DNA from: Sitta carolinensis
Lineage: Eukaryota; Chordata; Aves; Passeriformes; Sittidae
Reading direction: 5' to 3'
Length of the DNA stretch: 64,000 bases
Assembly: GCA_032173965.1 (NCBI GenBank)
Contig: CM063283.1
Location: 109,764,108 to 109,828,107, forward strand
The position numbers were made by a program, and so were the translations under genes. The notes under the pieces were generated by a model. The model saw nothing but the letters and a program-made list of their open reading frames with translations. It searched no databases and was not told the DNA's origin. Below are positions 1 through 12,800 of this stretch, in pieces. Every line of letters starts with the position of its first letter. Positions within the stretch are counted from its first letter, which is position 1.

Positions 1-1177
1 AGGTGGGTCGCAGTGCACAAACCCCAGGGGCTGGTGCCTGCTTGGACACACACATGGGCACACACAGCCACTCCCTGGCTCCCTACCAGACTTTCTGGCC
101 CTCAGCAGGTTGATTCCAGCTGGATTCAGCTATGCCTTTATTTTTCCTAAGTGCCGAAATTCAGCCAAAGGTGAGCTTGGACATCGGAGCCAGCGCAGCA
201 GGTGCTGCACGGAGCAGAGGCCGTGCTGGAGGGTGAGCTGGTGCCCATGGGGAGCTGGGCAGGAGGGAGCTCCTCCTCACAGGGCAGCAGGACCTGCCCG
301 AGGTCCCAGCTCTGGGTCTCCTGCCAGGGTTGGCCTTGGCAGCTCTGTGGTCTCTGCAGTGCAGCTGCACTTTGGTCCTGTCAGGTCGCCCAGCCTTGGG
401 AACCTGACGAGAGCTGCAGGGTCTGTGAGGGTGTGCCAGCCACCCTGCAGGGATGGCCACGTCCCACTGACACCTCTCTGGGGCCTGGGCCTGCAGTGGC
501 ACTGCAGAAGAAGCCCCTCAGGCCAGTGCTGTGTCAGTGCACTGGGCAGGGTGGCTGCTGCACATGGGGAAGAACTTTGTGTCCCTGAACGCTCCTCTCA
601 TTTTCCCAGTGGTGATTATTCTGCACAGGCTGTTGCTCCACAGCTCCTGCCTCACTGGTCCCCTCTGGCCAGCCAGTCAGGGTGTGCTGCTGGTTCTGGG
701 CATTGGGAAGCACTCTGGGAAGCATCTTTTCCACCCTTTCGTTGGCATCTTCTGGCAGCTGATTCCTCCTGCCAGCTGGAGAGGGACTGGTTTATCCAAA
801 CACATTCTGCAGAGGCTGCTCCCCTCAAAAGCTTCAGATTTTTCCATCCCATCTCCTTATTTCCTTTTTTCCCCCTTAAACAGAGGTCCCTCTGGTGCTC
901 CCAAGGAAGGAACTGAATCAGCTGTAGGAGAAGGTAAATGAAACACCCTCTGCAGCTTGTGACCTTCCTCCTGCCTGGTCTCATTCCTTCAGCCCTTTTG
1001 CATCTCAGGCAGCCCAGGCTGGGAGTAGGATGAGCCTGGGCTGTCAGTCCATACCTGTCACCCCTACCACAGGCAGCCCACAGCTCCAATCCTGGCATGG
1101 ATGGGGATAACAAGATCTCGCTTCTCTGGGCAGCAAGGATTCAACAGCCAAAATCAAGCAGAGAAGCTGCTCCTACT
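1..1177. other. Intergenic, GC-richer, no gene supported
   Basis: This stretch is moderately GC-rich and several frames stay open for 100-270 codons. None shows a domain, a composition typical of a protein, or paired splice sites, and the openness fits base composition. Known synteny places EFHC2 beyond this edge, but I found no EFHC2 exon here. Confidence 0.5.
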
Positions 1178-1285
1178 ATTTTTATATTTTATTTTATTTT
1201 ATCTTATTTTATATTTTATTTTATTTTATTTTATTTTATTTGTAATTTATTTTATTTTATTTTATTTATTTATTTTATTTTATTG
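1178..1285. repeat. (ATTTT)n microsatellite
   Basis: About 105 bases consist almost only of ATTTT/ATTTTATTTT units with a few interruptions. The 76- and 113-codon frames across it are Phe/Ile/Tyr-rich products of the repeat, not genes. Confidence 0.95.
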
Positions 1286-2939
1286 GCAGCAAGTAAACCA
1301 TATTATAAGGAATCCTCTTCTTTCTAAAATGCATCAAGCTAATACAAAGGTGTGGCGACCAAAAGAAGGTGGTGCAGGTATGAATATGAAGGACTTGTAT
1401 TCTCTCCTTCTTATTGCAACCTGTGATTTAGAAACTGCATAGTTCACATATTTACAGAGCTTGCAAAATTGTTAGCAGCTACTTCCTCTCTAATATAATA
1501 TTAATGTAGGAGGAAAACCCCATTTGAAATTGTAGGAAATCAATGATAGAAACCCTTTGGAAAAGTAAGTCATAAGCATAGCATTGCTCCTCTCCTATTG
1601 ACAAGAAAGGATTTGCACTGAGAAATCCTATTAATAGAGGTTATTTGCATAAATCTTTTGTGCAGCAGACTCCAAATAATTTGTATGATATACTTCTCCC
1701 ATGGCATGTATGTTGAAAGGGTGTTTTTTTAATAATATATTCATGTTGCCACTTACAAATCTACACAGCCATGACTCACCAGTGTCTAGTTTCTCCTGAG
1801 GTCAAGTGCAGTCAAGCTCAGAGATCTGTAAATGCCCCAACTTCATTAAACACTCACCAGTCCTCAGTAATTCCCATTCCAAGTAAGCAATCACAACTGT
1901 CCCACAAAAGCTTTCCAGAATCTCCCCTTTACAATCCTAGGATGTGATTTATTACTCTAGTCTGGGTGCTCTGAGAACTTTTTAATAGTACTAATTGCCT
2001 TTTTATCCACTCCAGTGCGAGAATAAAACCTTTTGACATTTTCCTTCCTTCCCTGAGGAAAACAAATCCCAGTTCCTGGGATATTGCCTTCTGCTCCCTT
2101 TGTGATTACTGGGGCGAGGAATTCCTTTAGGCCCTTTGCCTTATCAGCCTCATCTGTCACCAACTTTCCATTCCCTTCTCTCTTGGTGCTCCCTAATCGT
2201 TTTGCATCTTCCGTTATTCTCTGTTATTTTTTTTTCCTCTTCCTTTTTTACTTATGGTGTCAATCTTCATCACATATTCTATTCCTTGTTTTCTATCGAT
2301 GTATTTTTTTCACATCAGGCTCTGTGATACTTACCTTGCCCCAGTTTACTATTTTTAAATTAGTGTAGGAGTGCCTATTGAAAAAAAAAAAAAAAAAGAA
2401 ATGCATTTTTTTCTGCCTGTTCTATATTTAAGAATTTGCTGCAACAGCTCCAAGCAAACCACACACATACACAAATTCCTGTGTGTCAGCTATCAGAGGA
2501 TCTTAATTTTCTAAAAGCAAATCTAATATCACAAAAAAAAAAAAAACAAAACCTGGCAGGTCTCTAACCTTTCCAATGCTGATAAAATAAATTTTCTTTT
2601 TTTCCTTTTTTTTTTTTAAGAGAAAACCTGGAATTAATTGCAGTGCCACACCCCCTCAGCATCTATTTTTCCTGCTCTGTGTGAACAGTAAGAAGAGAGA
2701 AGCCACAGAAAGCATTTCTGCTGCATGTTCAGATGTGAAGAAGCACAAGGCTAAACCCAGGAGGAGGATGGAGGGGCTGAGTGGGATAAAAACACCTGAT
2801 GTTCCCAGGAGGGGAGCACTGGGGTTTTCTGCTCACTGCAGGATGGCTGGGCAGCAACCAGTGCTGTGTCAGGTCAGCTTTGTTCAGCCAAATCCTGTCA
2901 ATTCCTGAGGGGAAGCGCCCACAGCCACCCTGGTGACCT
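1286..2939. other. Intergenic, AT-rich, no gene
   Basis: AT-rich DNA with homopolymer A and T tracts around 2381-2397, 2533-2546 and 2598-2618. There is no open frame with protein-like composition and no splice-site pair. Confidence 0.6.
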
Positions 2940-3450
2940 GTCCTGCTGCTGCACCACCCTCCTGCTGGAAGATCTTCTCCTAATGTCTGGTGTGACCTTC
3001 CCAAGCCACAACTCTTGTGGCTGCTGCCCCTCGTTGGGAAGGGTTTGGCTCCATTCCCTTTGTGACTCCCCTTCAGGTGGCTGTAGCTGCCTTAGATTCT
3101 CCCTCAGCATTCTCTTCCCCAGGCTGAACAACCTCGGCTCCCCTGGCAGCCCTGGTGCTTTAGAATCCTCATCAGCTCAGGTGTTTTTCTCTGGACCCCT
3201 TCTGCTTTCACGACGCCTCTCTTGCACTGGAGGGCCCAAAAGCAGTCATGGTATTCCAGGTGAGGTCCCCCTGGGCTGAGTACAGACAGGCAGCACATTT
3301 CCACAATTGCTCACCACACTCCTCCTCAGGCACCTCAGCCTGTGTTTTCTGCCATGTGCAGTGGCTGCAGGGTTCCTTCAAATTCCAGGTGCACCATAAC
3401 CCCCAGGCCTTCACAGCAGAGCTGCTGCTCCTGCAACCTCTGCCTATAGG
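2940..3450 (-). mobile_element. CR1 LINE fragment, minus orientation
   Basis: The block resembles the reverse complement of the CR1 3' region. It includes the stretch around 3118-3140 corresponding to the CR1 'aggctgaacaacc' segment and the 'gggcccaaaagcag..tattccaggtgaggtc' stretch near 3230-3265. It is strongly diverged, and both ends are approximate. Frames inside it are remnants of the element. Confidence 0.75.
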
Positions 3451-3479
3451 GTTCAAAAAGCCAAGGAAAAATTGAGATT

Positions 3480-3865
3480 GAACAATTGAGATGGTTCAGC
3501 TTGGAAAAAAGAAGGCTTTGGGGAGACCTAATTGTGGCTTCCCAGTGCCTGAAGAAGGCCTGTGGAAAAGTTTGAGAGAGACTGTTTGCGAGGGCATGGA
3601 GTGGCAGGACAAGGGGCAATGGCTTCAAAGTGACAGAGAGCAGTTTAGATCAGCTGTTAGGAGGATTCTTTCCTTGAGGGTGGGTATCCCTGGCAGAGGC
3701 TGCCCAGAGAAACCGTGGTTGTCCCATCCCTGGAAGCATCTGAGGCCAGGCTGGATGGAGCTGAGCAAGCTGGTCTGGTGGGAGGTGTCCCTGCCCAGGG
3801 CTGGAGTTTGGAAGATGATCTTTAAGATCCCCTCCACTTCAAACATTCTGGGAGTCTGTGAGTCC
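3480..3865 (+). mobile_element. CR1 LINE 3' fragment, plus orientation
   Basis: It reads in order through the CR1 3' segments: 'aaaaagaaggctttggggagacctaattg' near 3505-3535, the 'gtgacagagagcagtttagatcagctgttaggaggattc' stretch, 'ggctgcccagagaaaccgtgg', and the terminal 'gatgatctttaagatcccctccacttcaaacattctg' near 3815-3850. Its 5' end faces the 5' end of the minus copy just before it. Confidence 0.88.
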
Positions 3866-6800
3866 CAGTAAGGCAGACTTGTCCCAGGACATTGAAATAA
3901 GCAGGATACAGGGTACGCAGCTTGACACCCACCTTCAGACAGACAATTTCCTCTTCTGTGCCACAGCCTTGACTCCCCCACAGTGAGCACTCCCTGGTTT
4001 CCTGATTCTGTGCAGACTACCTGAGGGTCTCAAAGCCTAACCAGAGATTCCTGTAATAGCATAAACCCCCTGTGCATCCCTTCCCTGGTTTGTTCTATCT
4101 TTGTTTTCTCATAAAAAACAGTGAGTCACTGAAACACGTGCTTGGCTGTACTTGCACATGCAGCCTCAAAACAAATCTCCTAAAGAAGCCAGCATGAAAT
4201 TCAGCTTTTAAGTTTGAAAACTAGATATCATATGTCATATGATATATTTCTATTTCATGTAAATAAAAAAATATTATTAATGTTGTAGAAAGGCATTTTC
4301 TCAGCGATTTTTAATAATCATACACAGTTATAAGAGCATTAACAATATAGACTCCCTGATTGCTGTTAATTTTCCTTCCTCCTCTTTATTGGCCCAAGTG
4401 GATTTTGAAATAATATTTGGCAATGCTTGATTTTCAAACATTCCTTTCATACATCTGTAGGGTTTTCTTACATTTTCAGATTAATTCAGATGTATTTTGG
4501 CTTAGATTTCTGTCTCAGCAACATGGAGGCTATCAAGGCATTTTGATTGCCTCACTGGAGAGGATTTGAAAGCTGTAAATAAAAATCTGTAATTCGGCTG
4601 CAGATGAGTTTGGTTTCTGTTAAGCACACAAGAAAACAGAATAACAGAATAACCTCTACTTTGTCATTAATACTTCAAGAAAATAAGATGTTCAATTACA
4701 AATCGTGCTAGATATATTGGTCCTAATTCTCCAGGTCCCATGAGTGTGTATGGCAAGTGTTTGAGAGCCTCTTGTGACAAAAGATCCAATTGTCTATATT
4801 AAATGGCAATCATATAGTTAAATAAATACTCAATTCTCTTTGTGGACCAACATTTTCTATTAAGTAATTTTTTTTTAAAATATACAGTCCGCATGTGCAG
4901 AAATGGTTTTTTTACAGATTAGGGCTACGAGGACTTGATTTTGTGTGGTTTGATGGTGAAACCAAAAAGGCCTTATCAAGGACTGAATGTACAATGATAT
5001 ATTCCAGTTCCCAGGTAAGCATCCTACCAGATGGGCAGCAAAATATCCTGGGGTAACCTGCTTTCCTTTCTTCCTGTTGGAGCGTTCCCACCTCAAGCAG
5101 CTCATTCAACTGTTCACAAATGACTTCAGGAAAACTTTGAGGCGACCAGACCCAAGTTCCTGTCCATGCTCCATGAACACTGAGATACATCCACACCCCA
5201 AAACGTGTCAGCAGCACAGGCCAAGGTTCTGTCATGCCAAAATACCTTATGGTTTGGAAGGTAGGGCACCAGTCTAGGAAACAGAGAGGTTTCCCAGGAA
5301 AAGGTAATGGAATGTGGCCTGCAGCTTCCCTGAGCTAAGCCACAGGCATTAGCTGTTGGGAAGTCCCACAGCTGAGCTGACTTGTGGGATTTCTTCCCAA
5401 CTTCACGTCATTTTGAAGCACTGCATTTCCTCTTTTTCACAGCTCAATGTATGATGTGGTGCTCTGTTCCAGGGAGCTGTGAGAAAAACTGAAGGCAGGC
5501 AAAACTACAGCAGGGAGGCAGGAACACAGACTGCTCTAAGGAGCTGGGAAAAGGGGAGAGGGTGAGGTAGGCAGAAAACATATGAGTGTGGAATCCATGA
5601 CTACATAAATTTGTACCACTGCACTGGTTTACCCAAGCTATGAGCTGGAGTCAGCCTAGGTCCAGCAAGATTTCCTAGTCCAAGCCTAGCATCAGCTGTG
5701 CTGGAGCTGGCTGTGCTGTGTCCAGCCCAGGCTATGAGCACAAAATCCCACGTTACACCTCTGTGCCACGTCCTGCACCACTCCAAGATTTAGATGCTGC
5801 AAGCCTGAATGTGGGACCAAACACTACCAAGGGTTCAGGCTGTATTGCACCAGATGTTTTGTGCACACTCACCCCACAATCATCTTATTTAAAATTGGCT
5901 TCCAGTCTTACAGGTCTTAATGAATGTCAGCTGACTCACTTCCCAAATTGCCCCAAAATAAGAAACGCCAGCTCTTCCTCATGTCCCAGTACTGGGACAT
6001 CACGACACTGCATTAGAGCTGCTTCCCAATCCAACAGGAGAGGATGGCACCTCCTTCCCCTGGGAGATTTGACTCTTGTTCTCCCCCACCACCCACACAG
6101 CCCATGCACAGTCCTGGTGAATAAAACCTATTCTTTTTTGGTGCCAAATCTCCCTTCCAAAATGTTATGTTGTTCTAGTTTGGGTGAACATTGTATTTTT
6201 CCGCTATCACCTACAGACCCCAGGGAGCTGTATACGATAAAAGTTTGATTTTTAAAGTAATTCTTTGAGATTTCCAACAATTTTCAAAAGGTTAGGGGAA
6301 TGTATTACTGATGCTTTTTCACATTACTGAATTCATCGTAATTTATGGAGTCTGCATAGGCAGAATTACTGAATTACAGTCCTGACTCCTGCATTTTACT
6401 CTGTTTGCCTCTCCCCCTCTAAAGCCCTCATGACAAATGCACTTGAATCTGGGAGGCAGCTCTATCTTTTAATGACAACATTTTAATTTTCAGTCTGGCT
6501 GCTGAAGCAGAAACAACCTTCAAAGTTTTAGCCAAATTCTGGCTTCTTAAAATTCAGTAATAAGGTCACACTGGCACCTCACTTTAAATTAAAATGTACT
6601 GCCCAATGCTTCTTTAACTAAAAAGAAATAATTTCAGGAAATAGATTATCCCATTAAGATAATAGAAAACAAATAGATGATTTATTAGCAATCTCTCCCC
6701 AAATGCACGAGTTAATAAGCTCTCAAAAGCTGTTCACTAGAGGGATATATGCCATGCCTTCCTCAATCATTATCCTGGCATTCAACTTTGAAAAGTGGCT

Positions 6801-7256
6801 GCTAACAACTACTTGAGGGGTAAAATTTACATAAGCCTGTAGAGGGAAAAGGTAGGATCAGCTGGAATTTTATCATAAACTGCACCAAACAATAGTAACT
6901 ATAGCCAGAGAAACCAAAAGTTGTTTTTTCTCCCAACTTTAGATATAACTGAGACTCTTGCAATGTTGCCCCATCTTTCCATGAATGAAGGGCTCTTCCT
7001 CAGTCTCAGTAGTACACAGCAGAATTAATTCCACAGACTCATTGGGCATTATGGAAAGCTGTTCCCCACTGCTACGTCCATGTTTTCCACCTTTAAGCTC
7101 TTCAGCTATACAATAAAAACCACAGAACTGCTGGGTCAGCCTTCCATTCATTTAAGTATTTTGAACACCTTCCTTCTCAATCAGCTTTCTATAACTGATT
7201 TCCACCACCCCCAATAAAACACTCTTCAAAAATTTTTATTCCATGTGTTTTTTTTT
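3866..7256. other. Intergenic, no gene seen
   Basis: About 3.4 kb of AT-rich unique-looking DNA. The longest frame (176 codons, 5718-6248 plus) has no recognisable domain and no supporting splice signals. A short perfect palindrome at 4225-4245 is listed separately. Confidence 0.6.
4225..4245. repeat. Short AT-rich palindrome
   Basis: Perfect 10-base arms (ATATCATATG / CATATGATAT) flank one central base. It is most likely chance in AT-rich DNA; it could extrude as a hairpin. Confidence 0.9.
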
Positions 7257-7436
7257 AGAATCATGGAATTTTAGAATGGTTTAGGTTGGAAAAGACCTTA
7301 AAGATCATCCAGTTCCAAACCCCCTGCCATGACACCTTCCACTCTCCCAGGTTGCTCTAAGCTCTGTCCAACCTTGGACACTTCCACAGATGGAGCAGCC
7401 ACATCTTCCATGGGCAAACTGTGCCAGGGCCTCACC
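7257..7436 (-). mobile_element. CR1 LINE 3' end, minus orientation
   Basis: It begins at the left with the typical avian CR1 3' terminus in reverse ('agaatcatggaattttagaatggtttaggttgg' then 'aaagaccttaaagatcatccagtt') and continues through 'cagatggagcagccacatcttccatgggc' to the 'tgccagggcctcacca' segment. Similarity stops near 7436. Confidence 0.9.
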
Positions 7437-7468
7437 AGCTTTTCTCCTCTGAATCTTCTTAGCCTGGA

Positions 7469-7492
7469 TTTTTTTTTTTTTTTTTTTTTTTT
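7469..7492 (-). repeat. Poly(T) tract, poly(A) on the minus strand
   Basis: An uninterrupted run of about 24 T abuts the 5' side of a CR1 fragment. On the minus strand it is a poly(A) following the sequence at 7493 onward, so it could be the tail of a small retroinsertion. No target duplication was identified. Confidence 0.7.
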
Positions 7493-9753
7493 GGTCAGGA
7501 CAACAGCAACTCTGAAATCCCAGAGAAGACTTTACCCACACAAATCCAATATTCCTGTTACACTCCATTCTGTTCCCAACCCCATCCATTTTTTGACTGT
7601 ACTTTTACAGAGCATTCCCTCACACAGGTGAGACTGGTCTGAGCTGGCACATAAAAATATCTCAGGCATTAGCAAGAAAAGCTGCACTTACCTTGGTGCC
7701 TCACCACAGCTGCCACTGCATCACCACCTCCCCCTGGCAGCTGTACCTGGAGCTGCTGGCAGCACGGCCTCTGCCTCGCCAGCCCAAGAACTGCAGCAGC
7801 AAGTGCTGCTGTGCCAGCATTCTCCTTTCAGTCAGGAGTCCAGGACATGAAGCCAACCCCAGGACAAGCCACAGAGCTCACCTTTTCAGTAACACCTTTC
7901 TCCTTGCCTTTTTAGTGCCGCAGACAGTTTTACATGTACAACATTGTCTCTTATTCCAAAGGTCTAAAAATTAAAATCTAACTCAAAAAATAAAACTACA
8001 GAAGCCTCAAATGTATTTCAATCAATTCTTGATCCATTGACTGAAAATCTCAGATGATGGCAACAGAATAGCAGAACAACTTTCCTCTTCAGAAATCAGT
8101 CTTGCACCCTACTAATACTTTTGGTTTTAATTCTAATTCTGACAATGAAGCAAATTCCTTGGTCACATGAGCAAGTTTTTAACAAATTCACTAAAGGATG
8201 CTCCTTTGAAGTCCTTTCACAAAGTACACAAAAAAATGCACATTTACAGGTTCATGGTACTGAGGTGGTCACTTCATCCCCAAAGCCCTTCAGGACACAC
8301 AGTTCATTCCAGTCAGGGTGGATGACTCACATCAGTTGGCTTCAGTACCCTTTGGACATGCCAAAACCCCATGAGCTTCATCAGCAGAAAAAAGCTGACT
8401 GGTTGGTTACCTTCCCATTATTCTCAGGGCTGAACATCATGGCAAAGGCTTTCACATTTTAACATTTTCATTTTTCTTTGTTTTACTCTAAATGCCAGAT
8501 AACCCAGCAGACACATTCCTCTTGGGCTTCCCAATTCCAATAAACTGTGACTGTGCTTCTATAACTTCAGATATTCACTTTAAAATAAAATATTCAGGAT
8601 CCCTGGCCATTCATGTACCTTGGGTTTGAGGGTGTGTGTATTAAGATTTATTTTCCAAAGTATTAACCAGGCTTGATGAAACCCTTAAAGCTCAGAGGTA
8701 TGCAGGACATGCTTCATACTTTACTCACCTTGGCCACAAGCACACCACAAACGTGAGGTCAACATGTAATACAAACCTCCAGAGCCCAGGGATACACAAA
8801 TATAAATATTCAGGTTAGTATGTCCAACACCCCATGTCCTGGTGCATCCCAAGCTCACAACCATCCAACCATTTGATGCTACTGAACCACCAGTGCTGTT
8901 GAGAGAAGGGAACAGCAACCAACAGAACCCTGGTGGGATAGATTCCAGTTCATGCTCATCTGCTGCCACAGCACAAACCAGAGAAATTGGGGCAGAGCAA
9001 ACTCTTCCTTGGGCAGAAATTTCTGAAAGGTTCACAAGTTTGAAATGCAGAAAAATGCACTGAGTGTTTGGATTCCCAGCTTCTTTAGAATAACTTGGTA
9101 ACAAATCACTTAAAACCACCTTAAAAACCCGTCTGGGCAAACACTGGCACCAGGTCCCTGCAGGCTATGATTGAGACTTCTTAATTTTCATGTACACAAA
9201 GGCCAGAGACAATTTTCACCTTTAATAAGCTCACGATTCTTTGTTATTTAATACTCTGTAAAAAGGTATTACAGATTATTGCAGTGACCTCTAAAGAAGA
9301 TGGACAGCCAGGAGGCTGAAACTACAATATCATATACAGTATGTAGTCATTGATACTACCTATTACAGCGTGAAGAAAAATACTTTTTAAATAAACAGTA
9401 TTTAACTGAAAACATAAAAATGGAGCTTTCATTCTTACAGTATGGTTACACAGCTATATTCCAAGAATAACATTTTAAAAAATGCTAGATCTTGAAAGGC
9501 CATAGATAAAAAGAGTCATGATGAGGATGAACCAGTTTTGCCCAGAAATGCTATAATGAGCACACTGCACAGTTTTTCAGCAAATCCTAGTTTTGCCAAG
9601 CTTTAAGAGGCAAAAGCCTGAAATGTAAAAGCTCCCAGGTTGTCTAGCTAGTCCACTTGTCTTGCTCTGGCAGGCCACACTGCTTGCAGACAGTGCATCA
9701 CCACGGATGATCCTGGCTGCCACGCATCCCAGCAGGAAGAGACAGTCGGCTCC
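7493..9753. other. FUNDC1 3' flank and probable 3' UTR
   Basis: No coding region is visible. Reading on the minus strand from the FUNDC1 stop at 9754, ATTAAA-type signals lie at 9247-9252 and 9221-9226 and a canonical AATAAA at 8647-8652. The FUNDC1 3' UTR therefore probably ends between about 8.6 and 9.25 kb. Which signal is used cannot be decided from sequence alone. Confidence 0.45.
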
Positions 9754-9831
9754 TTACGATGCCAGCCCCAGCAAAAAGCCTCCAACAAACCCACTGGACA
9801 CCACGATGTTCTGTTTGATAAATTCTGTTGA
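9754..9831 (-). CDS. FUNDC1: FUNDC1 coding exon 5 and stop
   Basis: A 78-base, phase-0 exon encoding [20 protein letters not shown], then LGLAS and TAA. This is the C-terminal membrane segment, nearly identical in wording to the human protein. The acceptor is ttcttctcag/TCA. Confidence 0.98.
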   Translation of the reverse strand, partial: STEFIKQNIVVSSGFVGGFLLGLAS

Positions 9832-12800
9832 CTGAGAAGAAAAATGATATTCATAAAGTTAACTGTGTCGGATTTTATTATTTAAAACTTATCACAACTT
9901 CCTGGGCACGGGAACACTGAACTTGTGGAGAAAGGGTGCATGGGGAGGTGATGTGCCCAAAACCATAAAAAAAACAGGTGGCACCAATGCAGTACAAACT
10001 GACTCTCAGCTGCCTTTAACAATATATTTAAAATACAGTGAGCCTTTTAAAAGTCAAAATAAAGAGGAATTGTTACAGCAATTTCATGTCAATACCACTC
10101 TTGTTTTGATTAAAACAAGACAGATGCTTTACAAACTACCTGGTCAAAAAAAGCATGACCACCACCATGACCTCAACTGCAATCACATGATGTTTGTTTA
10201 AAAAAAATACTGCTTTTTGGAAGATCATTGGAAAAGAAATAAACTCCATTAGGAGCAAGCTTCCTAACAACTTCATCCTATTAAAAAACACCTCTGTATG
10301 ATGACATGGGTGTAAAGAATTTCATGAAGTAGCAGCACAGGGTGTAACACCTTTTATCAAATGTGCCATTTCATAAATCCTCTGCTTCACACGCTTCAGA
10401 CGGGCAACTAACACAGTTACAAGAAAGTCATATAAGCTGAGAGGAAAAAAAACAAAGGAAAACCAAAACCCCATCCTACCCCACCCATTTCTACAGGGCA
10501 ATGGAGAAGGAGAGGTTAAGTTATTTGAAGTACAGAAGAAGAAAGAAAACCCTCACTCTTGAACTTTCAGTTCATATTCACATTGAAATTTAAGGTAATT
10601 TATATCAATCTATATGCAACTCCATACGGGTTAAACCTGAGATGTCAAAACTCATTAATTACAGAACACCAGTGTAGCTGCTGTTTGCAGCACATTCCCA
10701 GGTAGGAATCTCAGTTACTCAGAATGAAACTTAGACTGCATGTATGGAACATGAAAATATGTAAAAACAGCCTTTAAAAAACCCCAAACAACCACAAAAT
10801 TGATTAAATGGAAGTCTTCGAATGACAGGGTGAAACGGCCCCAGTGACACTGATTAGTATCACAGCTACCTCTTCTCAACAGCTGACAACTGGCAGATTC
10901 TGCAGACAGATACTCTCCAAAGTGTATAAAAATGAGATAAAATCACAACTCCTGTTACAAAGTAACTACAGCTTTTCTGCAGAAAAGTCATTCTTGTCCA
11001 GACAAGTAATTTTATTATCAGCAGTCAAAGAAGATTTGGGTTTTGTCTTTGTAGTTATCGTGTTTTACCCACACCATCATGAACTTTTTACCATGTCATG
11101 ACCTTACTGACTTTGTCATCTGCCAAGAACAAGTTTGTGTGCCATTTTTAACAGTGACCAAACCAGAAAATTGAATGAATACAAGACAGCAAAATCTGAT
11201 AAATTTTAATGAATTATAAAGCCAAACTATTTTTCATGTGTTCCAGTTTTGCATCTACATTTTAAACTCTTGATCACCTGCAGTGGAAGGTAAGAAAACC
11301 TGACTGGTAAAAAGGAGTTTATCACTTTAGACTTACCTCTTCAATTAGCGTGTTGATTTCGGGAGCTGCCTTATTTGCACGCTTTTTTAACTGTTTTTTT
11401 GCTTTGTTTACATCTTTTTCAACTCTCTTCCAGTCAACTTGTACATAGCCACTATGACTAGCAATCTAGGGAAATAAAGGCAGTTAGTACAGCTGCAATT
11501 CACATTTCATGAGTCAGAAAACATTGTCTTGGTGCCTATAAAATCGTTTTTCTTATTTTTACTTATTACAGATACAGGAAGGGACATTGTTCCAATTTCA
11601 GCAGGTTTTCTGCTTTAAACCTTTCCTGAGTGACAGCAGTTCGAATTAGAAAAAAGCAACGGCAAAGTTCAGTAGACCTGCTAATTTTACCAGTTCTCTG
11701 TTTTTTAGTTACAAAAGCTTAGCAATGCCTTTCCTTCAGCATTTACTTGAAAGAAAAACACATTCACAGGACAACAATGAAAAAATTCTTTTGTTTCAGC
11801 TTCTTTCAGAATTGTAGGCTTCTGATTTGTGACAGAGTATCTGGGGCTAATCAAAATCCTCATTAGAAATACTGAAAACTCTTTATTTTATCCTACACAA
11901 TTTAAACTGTCCAAAAAAAAAAACCACCCAATAAACAAGTACTCATTACAAGAGAATTCTCATACTTGTTACAAAACAAAACCATTAAGTAGAAAAATAG
12001 CACAGCCTGAGAACACAAGTTCTTTAAAATCAGAAAAATGAGTAAGTTTGAGGAGACTGGTTCATACCAATTTACACACAAACTTCCAAATTTTTTACCC
12101 TGTCTAACCATCCTCCCAAACCTTTGCCTTATTTCTGTTCCTAATATTTGATTGCTGCACTTCTAGAGAACAGTTAAACAACTCATTATTTGGGGGGAAA
12201 AGAAAACGAGAAAAACATCAAAATTAAGGATTACGGCTTATTTTAACTGTTAGGACAAATAGACATAAACAACTCGACTTACATGGAAACGATTGTTCTA
12301 GAAAAACTCTTTGTGAAGAGTGAGATTTCTCAGGTACTCCTTAAGGTCACACGTGGGTGGGAAATCCACCCTATTTACCTGACAGCTTTCTATGCAAACT
12401 GTCCAATTGATAAACATAAGTCACATAAATGAACTTTTGTGGAACAGGTATTTAAATATACAATTTATTAGATTTAGCCTAAACACACAATTTATTAGGT
12501 TTAATTTCACATCACTTACAGGCTCTGGTTTGACTTTCACATGGATTTTCTACCAAATAACCAAAATTAGACCATCTAACTTGTATGACAACTGCCACAG
12601 TAACTAAGCAACCTATTTCACCACAAATGGAAGATTTCATAATCCAGGAAAAAAAAAAATTAAACAAGTGTCAGACAGATTTTGTTTGAATTCAAAACAA
12701 AGCTTCTAGAAGATCACCTCTGCAAGAAAGTCAACTTCAGTTTCCACCTTCGCATAATTAAAAAAAACAATTCACTGGACAAATGCAAAATGAACTTACT

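Noticed and set aside
110..916. 268-codon open frame on the plus strand
   Set aside because: No domain, skewed Ser/Pro/Arg/Cys composition, overlapping open frames on both strands in GC-rich DNA, and no splice or promoter signals.
1097..1442. Hydrophobic frames of 76 and 113 codons
   Set aside because: Created by the (ATTTT)n satellite.
1..9000. EFHC2, expected next to FUNDC1 by synteny
   Set aside because: No exon matching EFHC2 was found; it probably lies beyond the left edge.
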